Assembly (NCBI RefSeq): GCF_000807255.1
Contig: NZ_CP009268.1
Coordinates: forward strand, 3,874,384 to 3,938,383
Length of the DNA stretch: 64,000 nt
Direction of reading: 5' to 3'
Source of the DNA: Clostridium pasteurianum DSM 525 = ATCC 6013
Lineage (GTDB): Bacteria; Bacillota; Clostridia; Clostridiales; Clostridiaceae
Shown here: piece after piece, positions 1 to 9,328 of the stretch
Numbering within the stretch: position 1 is the stretch's first letter
Layout: each line of letters begins with the position of its first letter
Notes under the pieces: model-generated
Told to the model about the DNA's origin: nothing
The model's database searches: none
What the model saw: the letters and a program-made list of their open reading frames with translations, nothing else
Position numbers and translations under genes: made by a program

Positions 1-1012
1 ATTGTAATTCATTATTCTCTATAGCTTCTCTAAGTCCATTTTCTATATTACTTCTTCTTATAATCTTTTTAGCTATTTTTTCATCATAAAATGAGTAATT
101 ATTTTTACCCATAGCCTTTGAATTATGCATAGCTGTATCTGCATTTTTTAATATTTCATTTACTGTCTTTCCATCATCGGGGAAAATAGCAATTCCAATA
201 CTTACAGTACAATATACTTGAATATCTTTAAGCTCAAAGGGATTTTTAAATATATTAATTATTTCATCACATATATTTTTCAATACTTCTTTTTCTTTTG
301 TATTATATAAAATTATTGAAAATATATCTCCACAAAATCGTGCTACCATTCCCTTATCCACAATTAAGGATTGAATTAGTTCTGAACATAATATTAATAA
401 TAGATCTCCATAATCGTGGCCTAAAGTATCATTTATATTTTTGAAATTATCTATTCCAATAAAAATAATAGCACCTTGTTCACTTTCCATAACTTTTTTT
501 AACTTTGAAGACAAATAAATATTATTTGGTAATCTAGTCAATAAATCATGGTATGCCAAATATTCAATACGTTCTTCCACCAATTTTCTTTGTGTAGTAT
601 CTGCTATTGACCCAGCCATCCAAATTGGTTTTCCAGAGGGACTCTTCAATGCTTTTCCTCTCATAAAAATCCATTTTTCCTCATTATTTTTTGTATGTAT
701 TTTAAATTCACTCTGAAAATATATAGATTTACCCTTTAAATATGATTGTAAATCTGATCTGACTTTATCCCTATATTCTAAACAAACTATCTTATTTATG
801 AATTCATTTATACTATTTATACCCTTCGCATCAAAATCAATAATAAATTTATAATTACCAAACATATTAAGTTTATTATTTTCTATATTCCATTCCCACA
901 TAATATCATTAACTGCTTCTAACATCAATTTATATTTAACTTCATTTTTTAAATTTAAAGATTCGGTTTTTCCAGTAAATGCTTTCCATAAATTTTCATC
1001 ATGCTTTTCCAC
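1..1012 (-). CDS. PAS-GGDEF(-EAL) signalling protein, 3' end outside window
   Basis: This is the first 337 residues of a cyclic-di-GMP signalling protein that runs off the window. It starts at a GTG six bases after a GGAGGTGG ribosome-binding site (1019-1026); the nearby ATG at 1014 is in a frame that stops after 19 codons. Residues about 30-145 look like a PAS sensor and 148-312 like a GGDEF domain. The signature at residues 227-231 reads CGDIF instead of GGDEF, and no RxxD inhibitory site is visible upstream. The last residues (GLREAIENNELQ) match the usual linker into an EAL phosphodiesterase domain. I infer an enzyme whose GGDEF part is inactive or regulatory and whose EAL part, if present, does the catalysis. 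No transmembrane segment is visible, so it is probably cytoplasmic. Confidence 0.85.
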   Translation of the reverse strand, partial: MEKHDENLWKAFTGKTESLNLKNEVKYKLMLEAVNDIMWEWNIENNKLNMFGNYKFIIDFDAKGINSINEFINKIVCLEYRDKVRSDLQSYLKGKSIYFQSEFKIHTKNNEEKWIFMRGKALKSPSGKPIWMAGSIADTTQRKLVEERIEYLAYHDLLTRLPNNIYLSSKLKKVMESEQGAIIFIGIDNFKNINDTLGHDYGDLLLILCSELIQSLIVDKGMVARFCGDIFSIILYNTKEKEVLKNICDEIINIFKNPFELKDIQVYCTVSIGIAIFPDDGKTVNEILKNADTAMHNSKAMGKNNYSFYDEKIAKKIIRRSNIENGLREAIENNELQ

Positions 1013-1179
1013 ATTTAACCACCTCCTTAATTTCTTTATATTATGTATTTTATTAATTAAATTCAACATAATATAACATATATTTAATTTTACTATATTC
1101 GTGATTTTATGGGAATATATAATTAATTATATATAAAATTCATTTACTTATTTTTATAATAAACTGATAATTTTAAAAT

Positions 1180-1219
1180 AAAAAAGCATGAAGAATTTAA
1201 TATAATAAATTCTTCATGT
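1180..1219 (-). terminator. Rho-independent terminator of dedA
   Basis: A 13-bp perfect stem (CATGAAGAATTTA and its complement) is followed on the minus strand by a run rich in T. It lies 20 bases beyond the dedA stop codon. Confidence 0.8.
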
Positions 1220-1238
1220 TTTAATTAAAATATTAGAT

Positions 1239-1898
1239 CTATTCTTCCATCATATCTAACACTTGAGTTTTACTATTTTTCTTCTCTCTGATAAATGCAA
1301 TAATTGCGGGAATAATTGATATTGCTATAATACTTATGACTACATAAGAAAAATTCTCTTCTACTATTGGCAAATTTCCAAAGAAATATCCACCTATTAA
1401 GAATAGAGATACCCATAAAGATCCCCCCAATATATTATAAACTATAAATTTAGAATAATGCATTTCTCCAATACCTGCTACAAAAGGCACGAATGTCCTT
1501 ATTATAGGTATAAATCTTCCCAATACTATAGTCATAGAACCATGTTTTTTATAAAAGCTTTCTGCTTTTTTAAGATGCTCTTTATTTATGTATTTTAAAT
1601 CTTCCCTTTCAAAAATCTTTATACCTATTTTTTTACCAATATGATAATTGACAGTATCTCCAATTATCGCAGCCGCTAAAAATATGATATAGAGTGTTAT
1701 TATACTAAGGGATCCTCTTGCTGCCAGTGCCCCTGTTGCAAAAATCAAAGAATCTCCTGGTAAAAAAGGAGTAACCACTAATCCCGTTTCACAAAATATA
1801 ATTAAGAAAAGTAAAACGTAAGTCCAAGAACCATAATTTTGAATAATTATATTTAGGTATTTGTCAAAATGGAGTACAGTATTAATTAATTTTTCCAT
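1239..1898 (-). CDS. DedA family membrane protein
   Basis: This 219-residue integral membrane protein belongs to the DedA/SNARE-associated family, whose bacterial members are implicated in undecaprenyl-phosphate or phospholipid flipping and envelope homeostasis. The family signature is present: FLPGDS at 45-50 in the first re-entrant region and GRFIPIIRT at 127-135, with the conserved Arg and Pro. Hydrophobic segments lie at roughly 26-46, 65-82, 136-158, 161-178 and 184-204. The ATG is preceded by a GGAGG site about ten bases upstream. It is flanked by its own terminator and by the pgi terminator, so it is probably monocistronic. Substrate specificity cannot be read from the sequence. Confidence 0.88.
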   Translation of the reverse strand: MEKLINTVLHFDKYLNIIIQNYGSWTYVLLFLIIFCETGLVVTPFLPGDSLIFATGALAARGSLSIITLYIIFLAAAIIGDTVNYHIGKKIGIKIFEREDLKYINKEHLKKAESFYKKHGSMTIVLGRFIPIIRTFVPFVAGIGEMHYSKFIVYNILGGSLWVSLFLIGGYFFGNLPIVEENFSYVVISIIAISIIPAIIAFIREKKNSKTQVLDMMEE

Positions 1899-1949
1899 AA
1901 TATTTATTTCCTCCTAATAATGAGAATTTAATCTTTTGCCATCTAATTA

Positions 1950-2024
1950 ATTTTTAAAAATAAAAATCAGAAATCTTAGTTATTTTCTATACAGTAAAAC
2001 ATAATTCAACTAAGCTTCCTGATT
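1950..2024 (-). terminator. Terminator of pgi
   Basis: An imperfect 15-16 bp stem (arms around 1965-1985 and 2007-2023) is followed on the minus strand by a T-rich run. It lies about 75 bases after the pgi stop. Confidence 0.7.
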
Positions 2025-2098
2025 TATTGTTAAAATTTATATAATATTATTTTAACAAAATCCTCTGATGGTAGCACTATCAGCAGAATTTGTCTTTA

Positions 2099-3454
2099 TT
2101 ACTTACCTAACCTTTTCTCCAGTTCTTCTTTTTTAGATTCATAACCTGGTTTTCCAAGAAGAGCAAACATATTTTTCTTATATTCTTCAACTCCTGGTTG
2201 ATCAAATGGATTTATTCCTAACAAATACCCACTGACCCCACAAGATTTTTCAAAGAAATATAGTAAGTATCCAAAATAATAATCAGTCAATTCTGGCACA
2301 TTAACCACAATATTTGGTACTCCTCCATCATTATGAGCTAAAACTGTTCCCTCAAATGCTCTTTTATTTACATAATCCATAGTCTGACCTGCTAAGAAAT
2401 TCAAACCATCGATATTCTCATCACTTTTCTCAATAATAATATTTTTTCTAGGAGTTTCTACATTAATTACAGTTTCATATATATTTCTCATTCCCTGTTG
2501 AATATATTGTCCCATAGAATGAAGGTCTGTTGAAAAGTCAACTGCTGCTGGGAATATTCCCTTACCATCTTTTCCTTCACTTTCACCATATAATTGCTTC
2601 CACCATTCACCAAAATAATGTAAACTTGGTTCATAATTAACAAGTATTTCTGTTGTCTTACCTTTTCTATATAGGGCATTTCTAGCTGCTGCATATCTAT
2701 AAGCATCATTTTCTTCTAATTTAGGAGAACTGTATGCTTCTCTTCCAGCTGCTGCACCTTTCATAAGTTCATCTATATTAATACCTGCAGTTGCAATTGG
2801 CAAAAGCCCAACGGGTGTTAATACACTAAATCTTCCTCCAACATCATCTGGAATAACAAAAGTTTCATAACCTTCTGCATCTGCTAAAGATTTTAAAGCA
2901 CCCTTTTCTTTATCAGTAGTAGCATATATTCTTTCTTTAGCACCATTCTTACCATATTTCTTTTCAAGATAATCTTTAAAGATTCTAAATGCTATAGCAG
3001 GTTCAGTAGTAGTACCTGATTTTGATATAACATTAACTGAAATATCCTTTCCTTCAATCGTTTCCAATAAATCCACCATATAAGTAGAACTTATATTATT
3101 TCCTACAAAAAATACATTTGGTGATTTTCTCTTATCCTTTGAAATAGTATTATAAAAAGTATGTGATAAAGTTTCTATAGCAGCTCTTGCCCCAAGATAT
3201 GATCCACCAATTCCAATTACTATAAGTACATCTGAATCATTTCTTATTTTTTCTGCAGATTTTTTTATCCTTTCAAATTCTTCTTTGTTATAATCTACCG
3301 GAAGGTCAATCCATCCTAAGAAATCGTTTCCTTGGCCAGTCTTACTGTGAAGCATATTATGTGCCTCTGTAACCATTGGCTGAAGATATGTAATCTCATT
3401 TTCATTTAAAAAAGAATCTAATTTAGTTAGGTCTAAAGATAATTTTTTTGTCAT
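2099..3454 (-). CDS. pgi: Glucose-6-phosphate isomerase
   Basis: This enzyme interconverts glucose 6-phosphate and fructose 6-phosphate in glycolysis in the cytoplasm. At 451 residues it has the usual length of the short Firmicute form. The phosphate-binding segment SKSGTTTEP is at 144-152, the family signature [14 protein letters not shown] at 206-219, and the catalytic Glu, His and Lys regions ([23 protein letters not shown]) follow in order. The start has a good AGGAGG site. Its neighbour glmM also works on hexose phosphates, but a terminator separates the two, so it is probably transcribed alone. Identification is secure. Confidence 0.97.
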   Translation of the reverse strand: MTKKLSLDLTKLDSFLNENEITYLQPMVTEAHNMLHSKTGQGNDFLGWIDLPVDYNKEEFERIKKSAEKIRNDSDVLIVIGIGGSYLGARAAIETLSHTFYNTISKDKRKSPNVFFVGNNISSTYMVDLLETIEGKDISVNVISKSGTTTEPAIAFRIFKDYLEKKYGKNGAKERIYATTDKEKGALKSLADAEGYETFVIPDDVGGRFSVLTPVGLLPIATAGINIDELMKGAAAGREAYSSPKLEENDAYRYAAARNALYRKGKTTEILVNYEPSLHYFGEWWKQLYGESEGKDGKGIFPAAVDFSTDLHSMGQYIQQGMRNIYETVINVETPRKNIIIEKSDENIDGLNFLAGQTMDYVNKRAFEGTVLAHNDGGVPNIVVNVPELTDYYFGYLLYFFEKSCGVSGYLLGINPFDQPGVEEYKKNMFALLGKPGYESKKEELEKRLGK

Positions 3455-3566
3455 AGTCCTACCTCCTAAAATATATTATACTCAAAGTTTGCATAATTTT
3501 ACTCTCGAACATAATTATATCTTATTTATTTAAATCTTTCAATACACATTTGCCATTATTTGTAAC

Positions 3567-3612
3567 AAAAAAGCCTTAATGAAAATTATAATTTTTACAT
3601 TCATTAAGACTT
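3567..3612 (-). terminator. Terminator of glmM
   Basis: A stem built on TTAATGAA and its complement with flanking G:C pairs runs into a T6 tract on the minus strand, about 30 bases past the glmM stop. Confidence 0.8.
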
Positions 3613-3643
3613 TCTAAGTAAATATATTTTATTGAATTAACCC

Positions 3644-5008
3644 TTAACTCTCAAATATAGCCTCTTTAGCCTTTTCTTCTATGAGATTTGCCAAGGAATG
3701 TGCCATGGTATCAAGTTCTACTTGATTTTCTCCTTCAAGCATTACTCTCACTAAAGGCTCAGTTCCAGAAGGTCTGATTAAAACCCTTCCTTTATCCTGA
3801 AGCTTTTCTTCTATTTTTTTTATTTCCTGTATAATTTCTTCATCCTCTTTGTATATGTTCTTTTTACTATTAGGTATAGTAGCATTTGCTAATACTTGAG
3901 GTAATTTTTTCATCATACCGGCAAGCTGTGACAGTGTATTATTGCTATTTTTTATTATAGATGATAATTGAAGCCCGGTAACTAGTCCATCTCCAGTAGT
4001 ATTATAATCAAGGAATATTATATGGCCTGATTGTTCACCACCAAGCTTGTAACCCTGTTTCAGCATCTCCTCTAATACATATCTATCTCCAACTTTTGTC
4101 TTAACTGTATTTATATTTTCTTTATCAAGTGCAATAAAAAGTCCCATATTACTCATTACAGTTACAACAACTACATTTTCATTTAATTTTCCTTTATCTT
4201 TTAAATATTTACCACATATAGCCATTATAAAATCACCGTCTATGAGGTTACCTCTTTCATCTACAGCAAGGCATCTATCTGCATCTCCATCAAAAGCCAA
4301 ACCTAAATCACATTTCTTTTTTACTACATATTCCATTAGTTCCTCAGGATGAGTAGATCCACAGCATTTATTTATGTTTATACCATCAGGATCATTATTT
4401 ATTACAACGATTTCCGCACCAAGATCTCTAAAAGTTTTAACCGCACTCTTATAACTAGCTCCATTAGCACAATCTAAAGCTATTTTCATTCCTTTAAGAT
4501 CACAATTAATTGTGCTTTTGGCAAATGCTACATAATCCTCCAATGCCGAATCCTCTATTACCTTTCTTCCTAAATTTGCACCAGAAGGTGATGGAATTCC
4601 CTCACATCCACTTTCTATAACATTTTGTATTTGATCTTCTAATTCATCTGAAAGCTTGTAACCTTGGGAATTAAAAAACTTTATACCATTATATTCTACA
4701 GGATTATGAGAAGCTGATATTACAATTCCAGCATCCAGTTTATATTTTCTTGTAAGATAGGCTATAGCTGGTGTAGGTATTACTCCAACACATACCGCCT
4801 CTGCACCTACAGAAAGTATTCCAGATACCAATGCTGACTCTAACATGTCTTTAGATATTCTCGTATCCGTTCCCACTAATATCCTTGGTTTATGTGATCC
4901 CTTTGATAATACATAAGCACCAGCTCTTCCAAGATTATATGCAATTTCTGGCGTTAATTCACAGTTAGCTACACCTCTTACACCATCTGTACCAAACATC
5001 CTACTCAT
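3644..5008 (-). CDS. glmM: Phosphoglucosamine mutase
   Basis: GlmM converts glucosamine 6-phosphate to glucosamine 1-phosphate for UDP-GlcNAc and peptidoglycan synthesis. The 454-residue protein has all four family sites: the phosphoserine loop ISASHNP with catalytic Ser100, the metal-binding DGDADR loop, the sugar-binding GGEQSGH loop, and the phosphate-binding RPSGTEP near the C terminus. In most Firmicutes glmM directly follows cdaA and cdaR, and GlmM can bind and inhibit CdaA. Here those genes are on the same strand but about 6 kb upstream, with five genes between. No glmS follows in this window. The ATG has a moderate ribosome-binding site (GAGTGAGG). Confidence 0.97.
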   Translation of the reverse strand: MSRMFGTDGVRGVANCELTPEIAYNLGRAGAYVLSKGSHKPRILVGTDTRISKDMLESALVSGILSVGAEAVCVGVIPTPAIAYLTRKYKLDAGIVISASHNPVEYNGIKFFNSQGYKLSDELEDQIQNVIESGCEGIPSPSGANLGRKVIEDSALEDYVAFAKSTINCDLKGMKIALDCANGASYKSAVKTFRDLGAEIVVINNDPDGININKCCGSTHPEELMEYVVKKKCDLGLAFDGDADRCLAVDERGNLIDGDFIMAICGKYLKDKGKLNENVVVVTVMSNMGLFIALDKENINTVKTKVGDRYVLEEMLKQGYKLGGEQSGHIIFLDYNTTGDGLVTGLQLSSIIKNSNNTLSQLAGMMKKLPQVLANATIPNSKKNIYKEDEEIIQEIKKIEEKLQDKGRVLIRPSGTEPLVRVMLEGENQVELDTMAHSLANLIEEKAKEAIFES

Positions 5009-5538
5009 AATATTTTCTACCTCACTCTATAAATAAATCTTAATTTAATTTACATAATAAAAATATTCATGCATAACATTATATCATATTAATATTCGTC
5101 AAACAATTATAAGGTGACAGATGATAAAAGGAGAAAAGTTCCAAACACTTTTTTCAGTTGAAAGTTGATAGTTAACAGTGGAGAATTAAAAAAGTTCAAA
5201 TATCAAATTTATTTAGTTAAGAGTTAAAAATTAAGAGTTATTGATGCTTTTTCTTCGCTATGTTACGAAAAAAGCTTACAAACTAATAAATTAACAATTA
5301 TAGATGTCAATATACGTTTTTAGACCGTAGATCGAATAGATTAACTAGCTGTATAATTTTCTTTTTAATTTTAGATGTAACATTCATAGGTTCTATTACC
5401 TGCCCGTAGGACCTTTCCCCTGAATCTAACCATATTATATATTTCTATAGCCTATTTATAATTATGACTTAGCTTATTGATAATACAACAGATTTCTAAG
5501 AATCAGGTAAAATTAATTATAATTCACAATGACAGCCC
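5009..5538 (-). other. 530-base intergenic region with repeats and possible RNA structure
   Basis: I see no gene between the bactofilin gene and glmM. The stretch 5155-5245 holds imperfect repeats of a GTTRAnAGTTA-like unit. A hairpin with TTCG/CGAA at its tip lies at 5246-5275. A stem with one mismatch (AGGTTCTA at 5388-5395 against TAGGACCT at 5407-5414) sits in an island richer in G and C than its surroundings (about 5388-5430). The region probably holds the end of the ptb-buk-bactofilin transcript and the promoter or leader of glmM. No known riboswitch consensus was recognised. Confidence 0.5.
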
Positions 5539-6318
5539 CTATATTTTCACCTTTTTTTCAACTTTTCCATCATCTACAATTTTTATCTCTCCACTATATT
5601 CAACTATTTCTATATAACAGCCTTTACCTATTGCAACATTGTTTCCTCTAACTATCTTTGCCGTAGTTCCCTCAAGATAAATATTATCTCCTTCTATAGC
5701 TTCAGTAATAAGTTCTCTTCTATAGGAAAACATTGATTTTAAAAATTTAGCTACTATTGAGTCTCCAAAAGCAGATAACCTGACACTAATATTTTCTCCT
5801 CCAATTTCCTTTGCCCTGCATCTTCCATGCAAAGCTATATTTATTTCTCCTGCATTTAAAAGTCCTTCTATATTCATGCTGCCAGAAGCTTTAAAAATTT
5901 CACTTTCACAGTCTTTTTTTATATTTATGCTGCCTGATATATCAATTTCTTCTCCATGTAAATTTCCATCAATACTGCTGGTACCAGATATTTTTATTTT
6001 CTTAGTTTTTACATCTCCAATAATTTGTGATCCACCACTTACTTTAATTTCATCAGTATCCATGTTTCCATTAACTTTCACTGACCCGCTAACATCCATT
6101 GTTTCTGCTTTAATATTTCCTCTGATTTTAGCAGATCCGCTAAACTTTATATTCTTTGCTGCCACATTTCCTTCTATATCTGCTGAACCGCTGCATTTTA
6201 AAGTATTACATTCTAAATCACCATTAATGTTACCTGACCCACTAATTTTAACTTCATCATATATTCCTCCACCTGCAGATCCTGCTCCGGATATTTTAAG
6301 ATCTTGTTTAGCTTCCAT
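5539..6318 (-). CDS. Bactofilin-like polymer-forming cytoskeletal protein
   Basis: This 259-residue protein is made of about nine repeats of roughly 18-20 residues of the type SGS-x-x-I-x-GN, typical of the right-handed beta-helix of bactofilins. Bactofilins polymerise without nucleotide into membrane-associated filaments that position cell-wall or motility proteins. The protein lacks a transmembrane segment. It begins directly after the stop codon of the YhbD-like gene, and its ribosome-binding site lies inside that gene, so the two are translationally linked. The arrangement matches yhbD-yhbE-yhbF of Bacillus subtilis, where YhbE and YhbF are bactofilins. Only one bactofilin gene is present here, and it is longer than the typical 120-200 residues. 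Confidence 0.85.
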   Translation of the reverse strand: MEAKQDLKISGAGSAGGGIYDEVKISGSGNINGDLECNTLKCSGSADIEGNVAAKNIKFSGSAKIRGNIKAETMDVSGSVKVNGNMDTDEIKVSGGSQIIGDVKTKKIKISGTSSIDGNLHGEEIDISGSINIKKDCESEIFKASGSMNIEGLLNAGEINIALHGRCRAKEIGGENISVRLSAFGDSIVAKFLKSMFSYRRELITEAIEGDNIYLEGTTAKIVRGNNVAIGKGCYIEIVEYSGEIKIVDDGKVEKKVKI

Positions 6319-6951
6319 TTAAAACAGCTCCTTAATTTTTAATTTTAATTTTTCTATAATCTCATTAATACTTATTCTCATCACAATTTTTGATAATTTT
6401 TCAAAATAAATTTCATTGGAAGCGGATAACATAATAGCTATTCCTACACCCATTTTTCTTACAAATAATATTTCACAGCTTTTTCCTGCATATTTATTAT
6501 AATTGTCCTTCAGAGTCTGAAGAAGATTTTTACTTTCTTCAATTGAAATACTTCCCTCAATTAAAAATTCTTGTAGTATGGTCATATACAATATTTCATT
6601 AAATGAATAAACTGAACTCATTGAACTAAAATCCTTATATATATCTACAACATTCTCCATAATAATATTTTTTTCAATAATTTCATTATAAGAAATTTTA
6701 ATATCTGAAACTTCAGTTGAAAAAATTTGTGCTAAATCATCTAAAGATGTATCATCCTTCATATTTTTTATCTTTTCCACTCTATCAAGAATTTTCTCCC
6801 TAGGGAAAAAAGTTTCCTGTCCTGTAAAAGAAGATTTTTTTATAAACCATTCTTCAGGAATTAAATTTTTCCTCTTCCATCTATAAAGTTGACCATAAGA
6901 TATATCCGTTGATTCTAAAAGTTCTTTTTTAGAAATTAACTCTTCTTTCAT
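6319..6951 (-). CDS. YhbD family (DUF4004) helix-turn-helix protein
   Basis: The first 70 residues resemble a MerR-like winged helix (ISKKELLESTDISYGQLYRW, then KNLIPEEWF), as in the YhbD/DUF4004 family. The remaining 140 residues are helical and unassigned. YhbD homologues are encoded next to bactofilin genes and may be their regulator. The gene sits zero bases upstream of the bactofilin gene. Its promoter carries a dyad in the -35/-10 spacer, as MerR-type regulators require, which suggests autoregulation. The ATG has a GGAGG site eight bases upstream. Confidence 0.8.
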   Translation of the reverse strand: MKEELISKKELLESTDISYGQLYRWKRKNLIPEEWFIKKSSFTGQETFFPREKILDRVEKIKNMKDDTSLDDLAQIFSTEVSDIKISYNEIIEKNIIMENVVDIYKDFSSMSSVYSFNEILYMTILQEFLIEGSISIEESKNLLQTLKDNYNKYAGKSCEILFVRKMGVGIAIMLSASNEIYFEKLSKIVMRISINEIIEKLKLKIKELF

Positions 6952-6971
6952 AAGTACCCCTCCTTAAATTT

Positions 6972-7000
6972 AGTGTAACATAACATTGTTACGATGTAAA
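6972..7000 (-). promoter_or_regulatory. Promoter of yhbD-bactofilin with dyad in the spacer
   Basis: A -35 TTTACA (6995-7000) and -10 TACACT (6972-6977) are separated by exactly 17 bases. The inverted repeat GTAACA-N6-TGTTAC (6975-6992) fills the spacer and overlaps the -10. This is where a MerR-type protein binds, so the adjacent YhbD-like protein is the natural candidate. Confidence 0.6.
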
Positions 7001-7004
7001 GAAA

Positions 7005-7058
7005 ATAAAAAATAACCGATGTTATTCTTAGTTTTGTAAACTAAAGATAACATCGGCA
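7005..7058 (-). terminator. Strong terminator after buk
   Basis: An 18-20 bp near-perfect stem (arms 7014-7034 and 7038-7057) is followed by T-rich sequence on the minus strand. It lies 25 bases after the buk stop and separates ptb-buk from the yhbD promoter. Confidence 0.88.
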
Positions 7059-7081
7059 AATTAATACTGTATATTTATATT

Positions 7082-8149
7082 TTATACGTATTCTTTTGCT
7101 TTTTCCTCACCATTTAATACTCTAAGAGCACCCTGAGCTAAAGCTAAAAGTTCATCTTCTCCTGGATAAACTACTACTGGAGCTATAAATGAAACTCTCT
7201 CTGCTATTTTACCTGTAATTCCTTTATTATAAGCTATTCCACCTGTAAGAAGTATTGCATCTACTTTTCCTGATAATACTGCGGCATCTTGACCAATCTC
7301 TTTTGCTATTTGATAAATAAATGCATCATATATTAATTTAGCTTCCTTGTCTCCTGCATCTGCTTTATCAGCAACAACCTTAAAGTCATTTGTGTTAGCA
7401 TATGCAACAGCTCCACCTTTTCCGTTTATTTTCTTTTTCATTTCTTCATAACTTACTTTTCCGCTGTAAGCAATATCAATTAAATCTCCAGCTGGAACTC
7501 CACCACTTCTTTCTGGTGAAAATGGACCTTCTCCTGTAAGAGCATTATTTACATCAATTACTTTTCCCTTGCAGTGAGCACCCACGGATGTTCCACCACC
7601 CATATGAGTAACAATAAGATTTAAATTCTCGTATTTTACACCTTTTTCCTTTGCATATCTTTTGGCAACCGCTTTTTGATTTAGTGCATGGAAAATACTT
7701 CTTCTTTTTATTTCTGGTATTCCTGAAATTTTTGCTACTTCCTGCATTTCATCTACAGTAACAGGGTCTACTATATAAGATGGTATATTTAATTCTTTAG
7801 CTATTTCATTTGCTATTATACCGCCTAAATTTGATGCATGCTGTCCTTGAACTCCAACTTTTAAATCTTCAAGCATTGTGTCATTGACTGCATATGTACC
7901 ACTAACTATTGGTTTTAACAATCCACCTCTACCAACTACTGCACTTAAAGTACTAATATCTATATTTTTTTCTTTCAATACATTGAGAATAACTTCTTTT
8001 CTGAATGGGAATTGATCGTATATTGTATTATATTTAGCTATTTCCTCTGCTGAATGCTTTAGATTTTCCTCCAAAACTTGATTTTCATCTTCATATACCC
8101 CAATTTTTGTTGATGTAGAACCTGGATTGATTATTAATAATTTATACAT
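7082..8149 (-). CDS. buk: Butyrate kinase
   Basis: Butyrate kinase turns butyryl phosphate and ADP into butyrate and ATP, the energy-conserving last step of butyrate fermentation. The 355-residue protein has the ASKHA-fold acetokinase signatures: INPGSTSTK at 6-14 for the phosphate-binding loop, and the [10 protein letters not shown] region. Its length is typical for Buk rather than the longer acetate kinase (about 400). It lies 74 bases downstream of ptb, the enzyme that supplies its substrate, and shares the operon. The ATG has a purine-rich GGGGG site. A branched-chain acyl kinase activity is also common in this family. Confidence 0.95.
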   Translation of the reverse strand: MYKLLIINPGSTSTKIGVYEDENQVLEENLKHSAEEIAKYNTIYDQFPFRKEVILNVLKEKNIDISTLSAVVGRGGLLKPIVSGTYAVNDTMLEDLKVGVQGQHASNLGGIIANEIAKELNIPSYIVDPVTVDEMQEVAKISGIPEIKRRSIFHALNQKAVAKRYAKEKGVKYENLNLIVTHMGGGTSVGAHCKGKVIDVNNALTGEGPFSPERSGGVPAGDLIDIAYSGKVSYEEMKKKINGKGGAVAYANTNDFKVVADKADAGDKEAKLIYDAFIYQIAKEIGQDAAVLSGKVDAILLTGGIAYNKGITGKIAERVSFIAPVVVYPGEDELLALAQGALRVLNGEEKAKEYV

Positions 8150-8223
8150 TGTATTTCCCCCTTTTATAATCTAATTTATTCCATAAATCCAATTACTATA
8201 CTAATTATAGATATCCATTATAT

Positions 8224-9129
8224 TTATTTATGACCTGCAACTAATGATGCAAGTGCAATTGAATACATTTTTGTTTCATGACTATCTGCTCTTGATGTCA
8301 ATATAACTGGGGCTGCAGTTCCAACTAATATACCGCCATTTTTTGAATTAGTTGTATAAGTTAAAGTTTTATACATAACATTTGCCGTCTCTATATTTGG
8401 TAATAAAAGAACATCTGCTTTACCAGCTACTGTACCTTTTATATTTTTGTGTTTTGCTGCTTCTTCACTTAAAGCATTATCTAAAGCATATGGTCCATCA
8501 ACTATGCATCCTTTAAACTGTCCTCTATCGCTCATCTTTGAAAGCATAGCTGCATCCAAAGTTGCAGGCATATTTTCATTGACAACTTCAACAGCACAGA
8601 TAGGTGCTACTTTAGGTTCTTCAATTCCTACAGCATGTGCTACTTTTACTGCATTATTAATTATCTGTATTTTATCTTTTAATGTTGGATACATATTAAA
8701 TGCTGCATCTGTCAAAAATAGTAATCTATTAAATGCTTCTGTTTCAAAAACAGCCACATGTGACATAAGTTTCCCAGTTCTAAGACCTACTTCTTTGTTA
8801 AGTACTGATCTTAAAAAAGTTGCTGTATCTACTAATCCTTTCATAACCATATCGGCTTTTCCCTGTGAAACAACTTCTACGGCTTTTAGCGTAGCTTTTT
8901 TAACATCTGGTTCATCTATTATTTTAAACTGATTTATGTCCATTCCAATTTTAAGTGCGATAGAAGTTATTTCCTCTTTGTCTCCTACTAGAATTGCTTC
9001 TGCAATACCATTTTTTTTAGCATCTCTTATAGCTTCCAGTACTGGTATATCCTGTGCAACTGCAACAGATACCGTTTTAATGTCCTTACTTTTGACTTTT
9101 AATAAAACCTCTTCAAAACTTTTAATCAT
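8224..9129 (-). CDS. ptb: Phosphate butyryltransferase
   Basis: Ptb converts butyryl-CoA and phosphate to butyryl phosphate and CoA. The 301-residue protein has the phosphotransacetylase-fold features of the Ptb subfamily, including GKADMVMKGLVDTATFLR (about 90-107) and a C-terminal GGILVGTAAPVILTSRADS segment. It is the first gene of ptb-buk. The gene upstream on the same strand encodes a FAD oxidoreductase and lies 200 bases away. The same order (cdaA, cdaR, FAD protein, ptb, buk) is known in other butyrate-forming clostridia. Start choice is supported by AGAGGTG ten bases upstream. Confidence 0.95.
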   Translation of the reverse strand: MIKSFEEVLLKVKSKDIKTVSVAVAQDIPVLEAIRDAKKNGIAEAILVGDKEEITSIALKIGMDINQFKIIDEPDVKKATLKAVEVVSQGKADMVMKGLVDTATFLRSVLNKEVGLRTGKLMSHVAVFETEAFNRLLFLTDAAFNMYPTLKDKIQIINNAVKVAHAVGIEEPKVAPICAVEVVNENMPATLDAAMLSKMSDRGQFKGCIVDGPYALDNALSEEAAKHKNIKGTVAGKADVLLLPNIETANVMYKTLTYTTNSKNGGILVGTAAPVILTSRADSHETKMYSIALASLVAGHK

Positions 9130-9328
9130 ACTTTAGCACCTCTTCTTAATTATTTGGGATTGGATATTTTTAAAGAAATAGATTTTATATTTAGAAAATA
9201 TTTTCTTTAAATCGTTTATTATATTTTAATTATATACATTATATGATTTTATTGTAAATCTAAAAATTAACAAACTTATATTTCTATTTTATCAAATATT
9301 TTATAAAAATATGATTTTTTCAGAAAAT

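Noticed and set aside
5009-5538. glmS ribozyme or another known riboswitch before glmM
   Set aside because: None of the conserved glmS ribozyme blocks were found, and the downstream gene is glmM, not glmS.
5876-6322. Open frame of 148 codons on the plus strand
   Set aside because: It is the antisense of the bactofilin gene; its apparent length comes from the repeat structure there, and it has no ribosome-binding site.
8447-8932. Open frame of 161 codons on the plus strand
   Set aside because: It lies fully within ptb on the other strand and has no recognisable product or ribosome-binding site.
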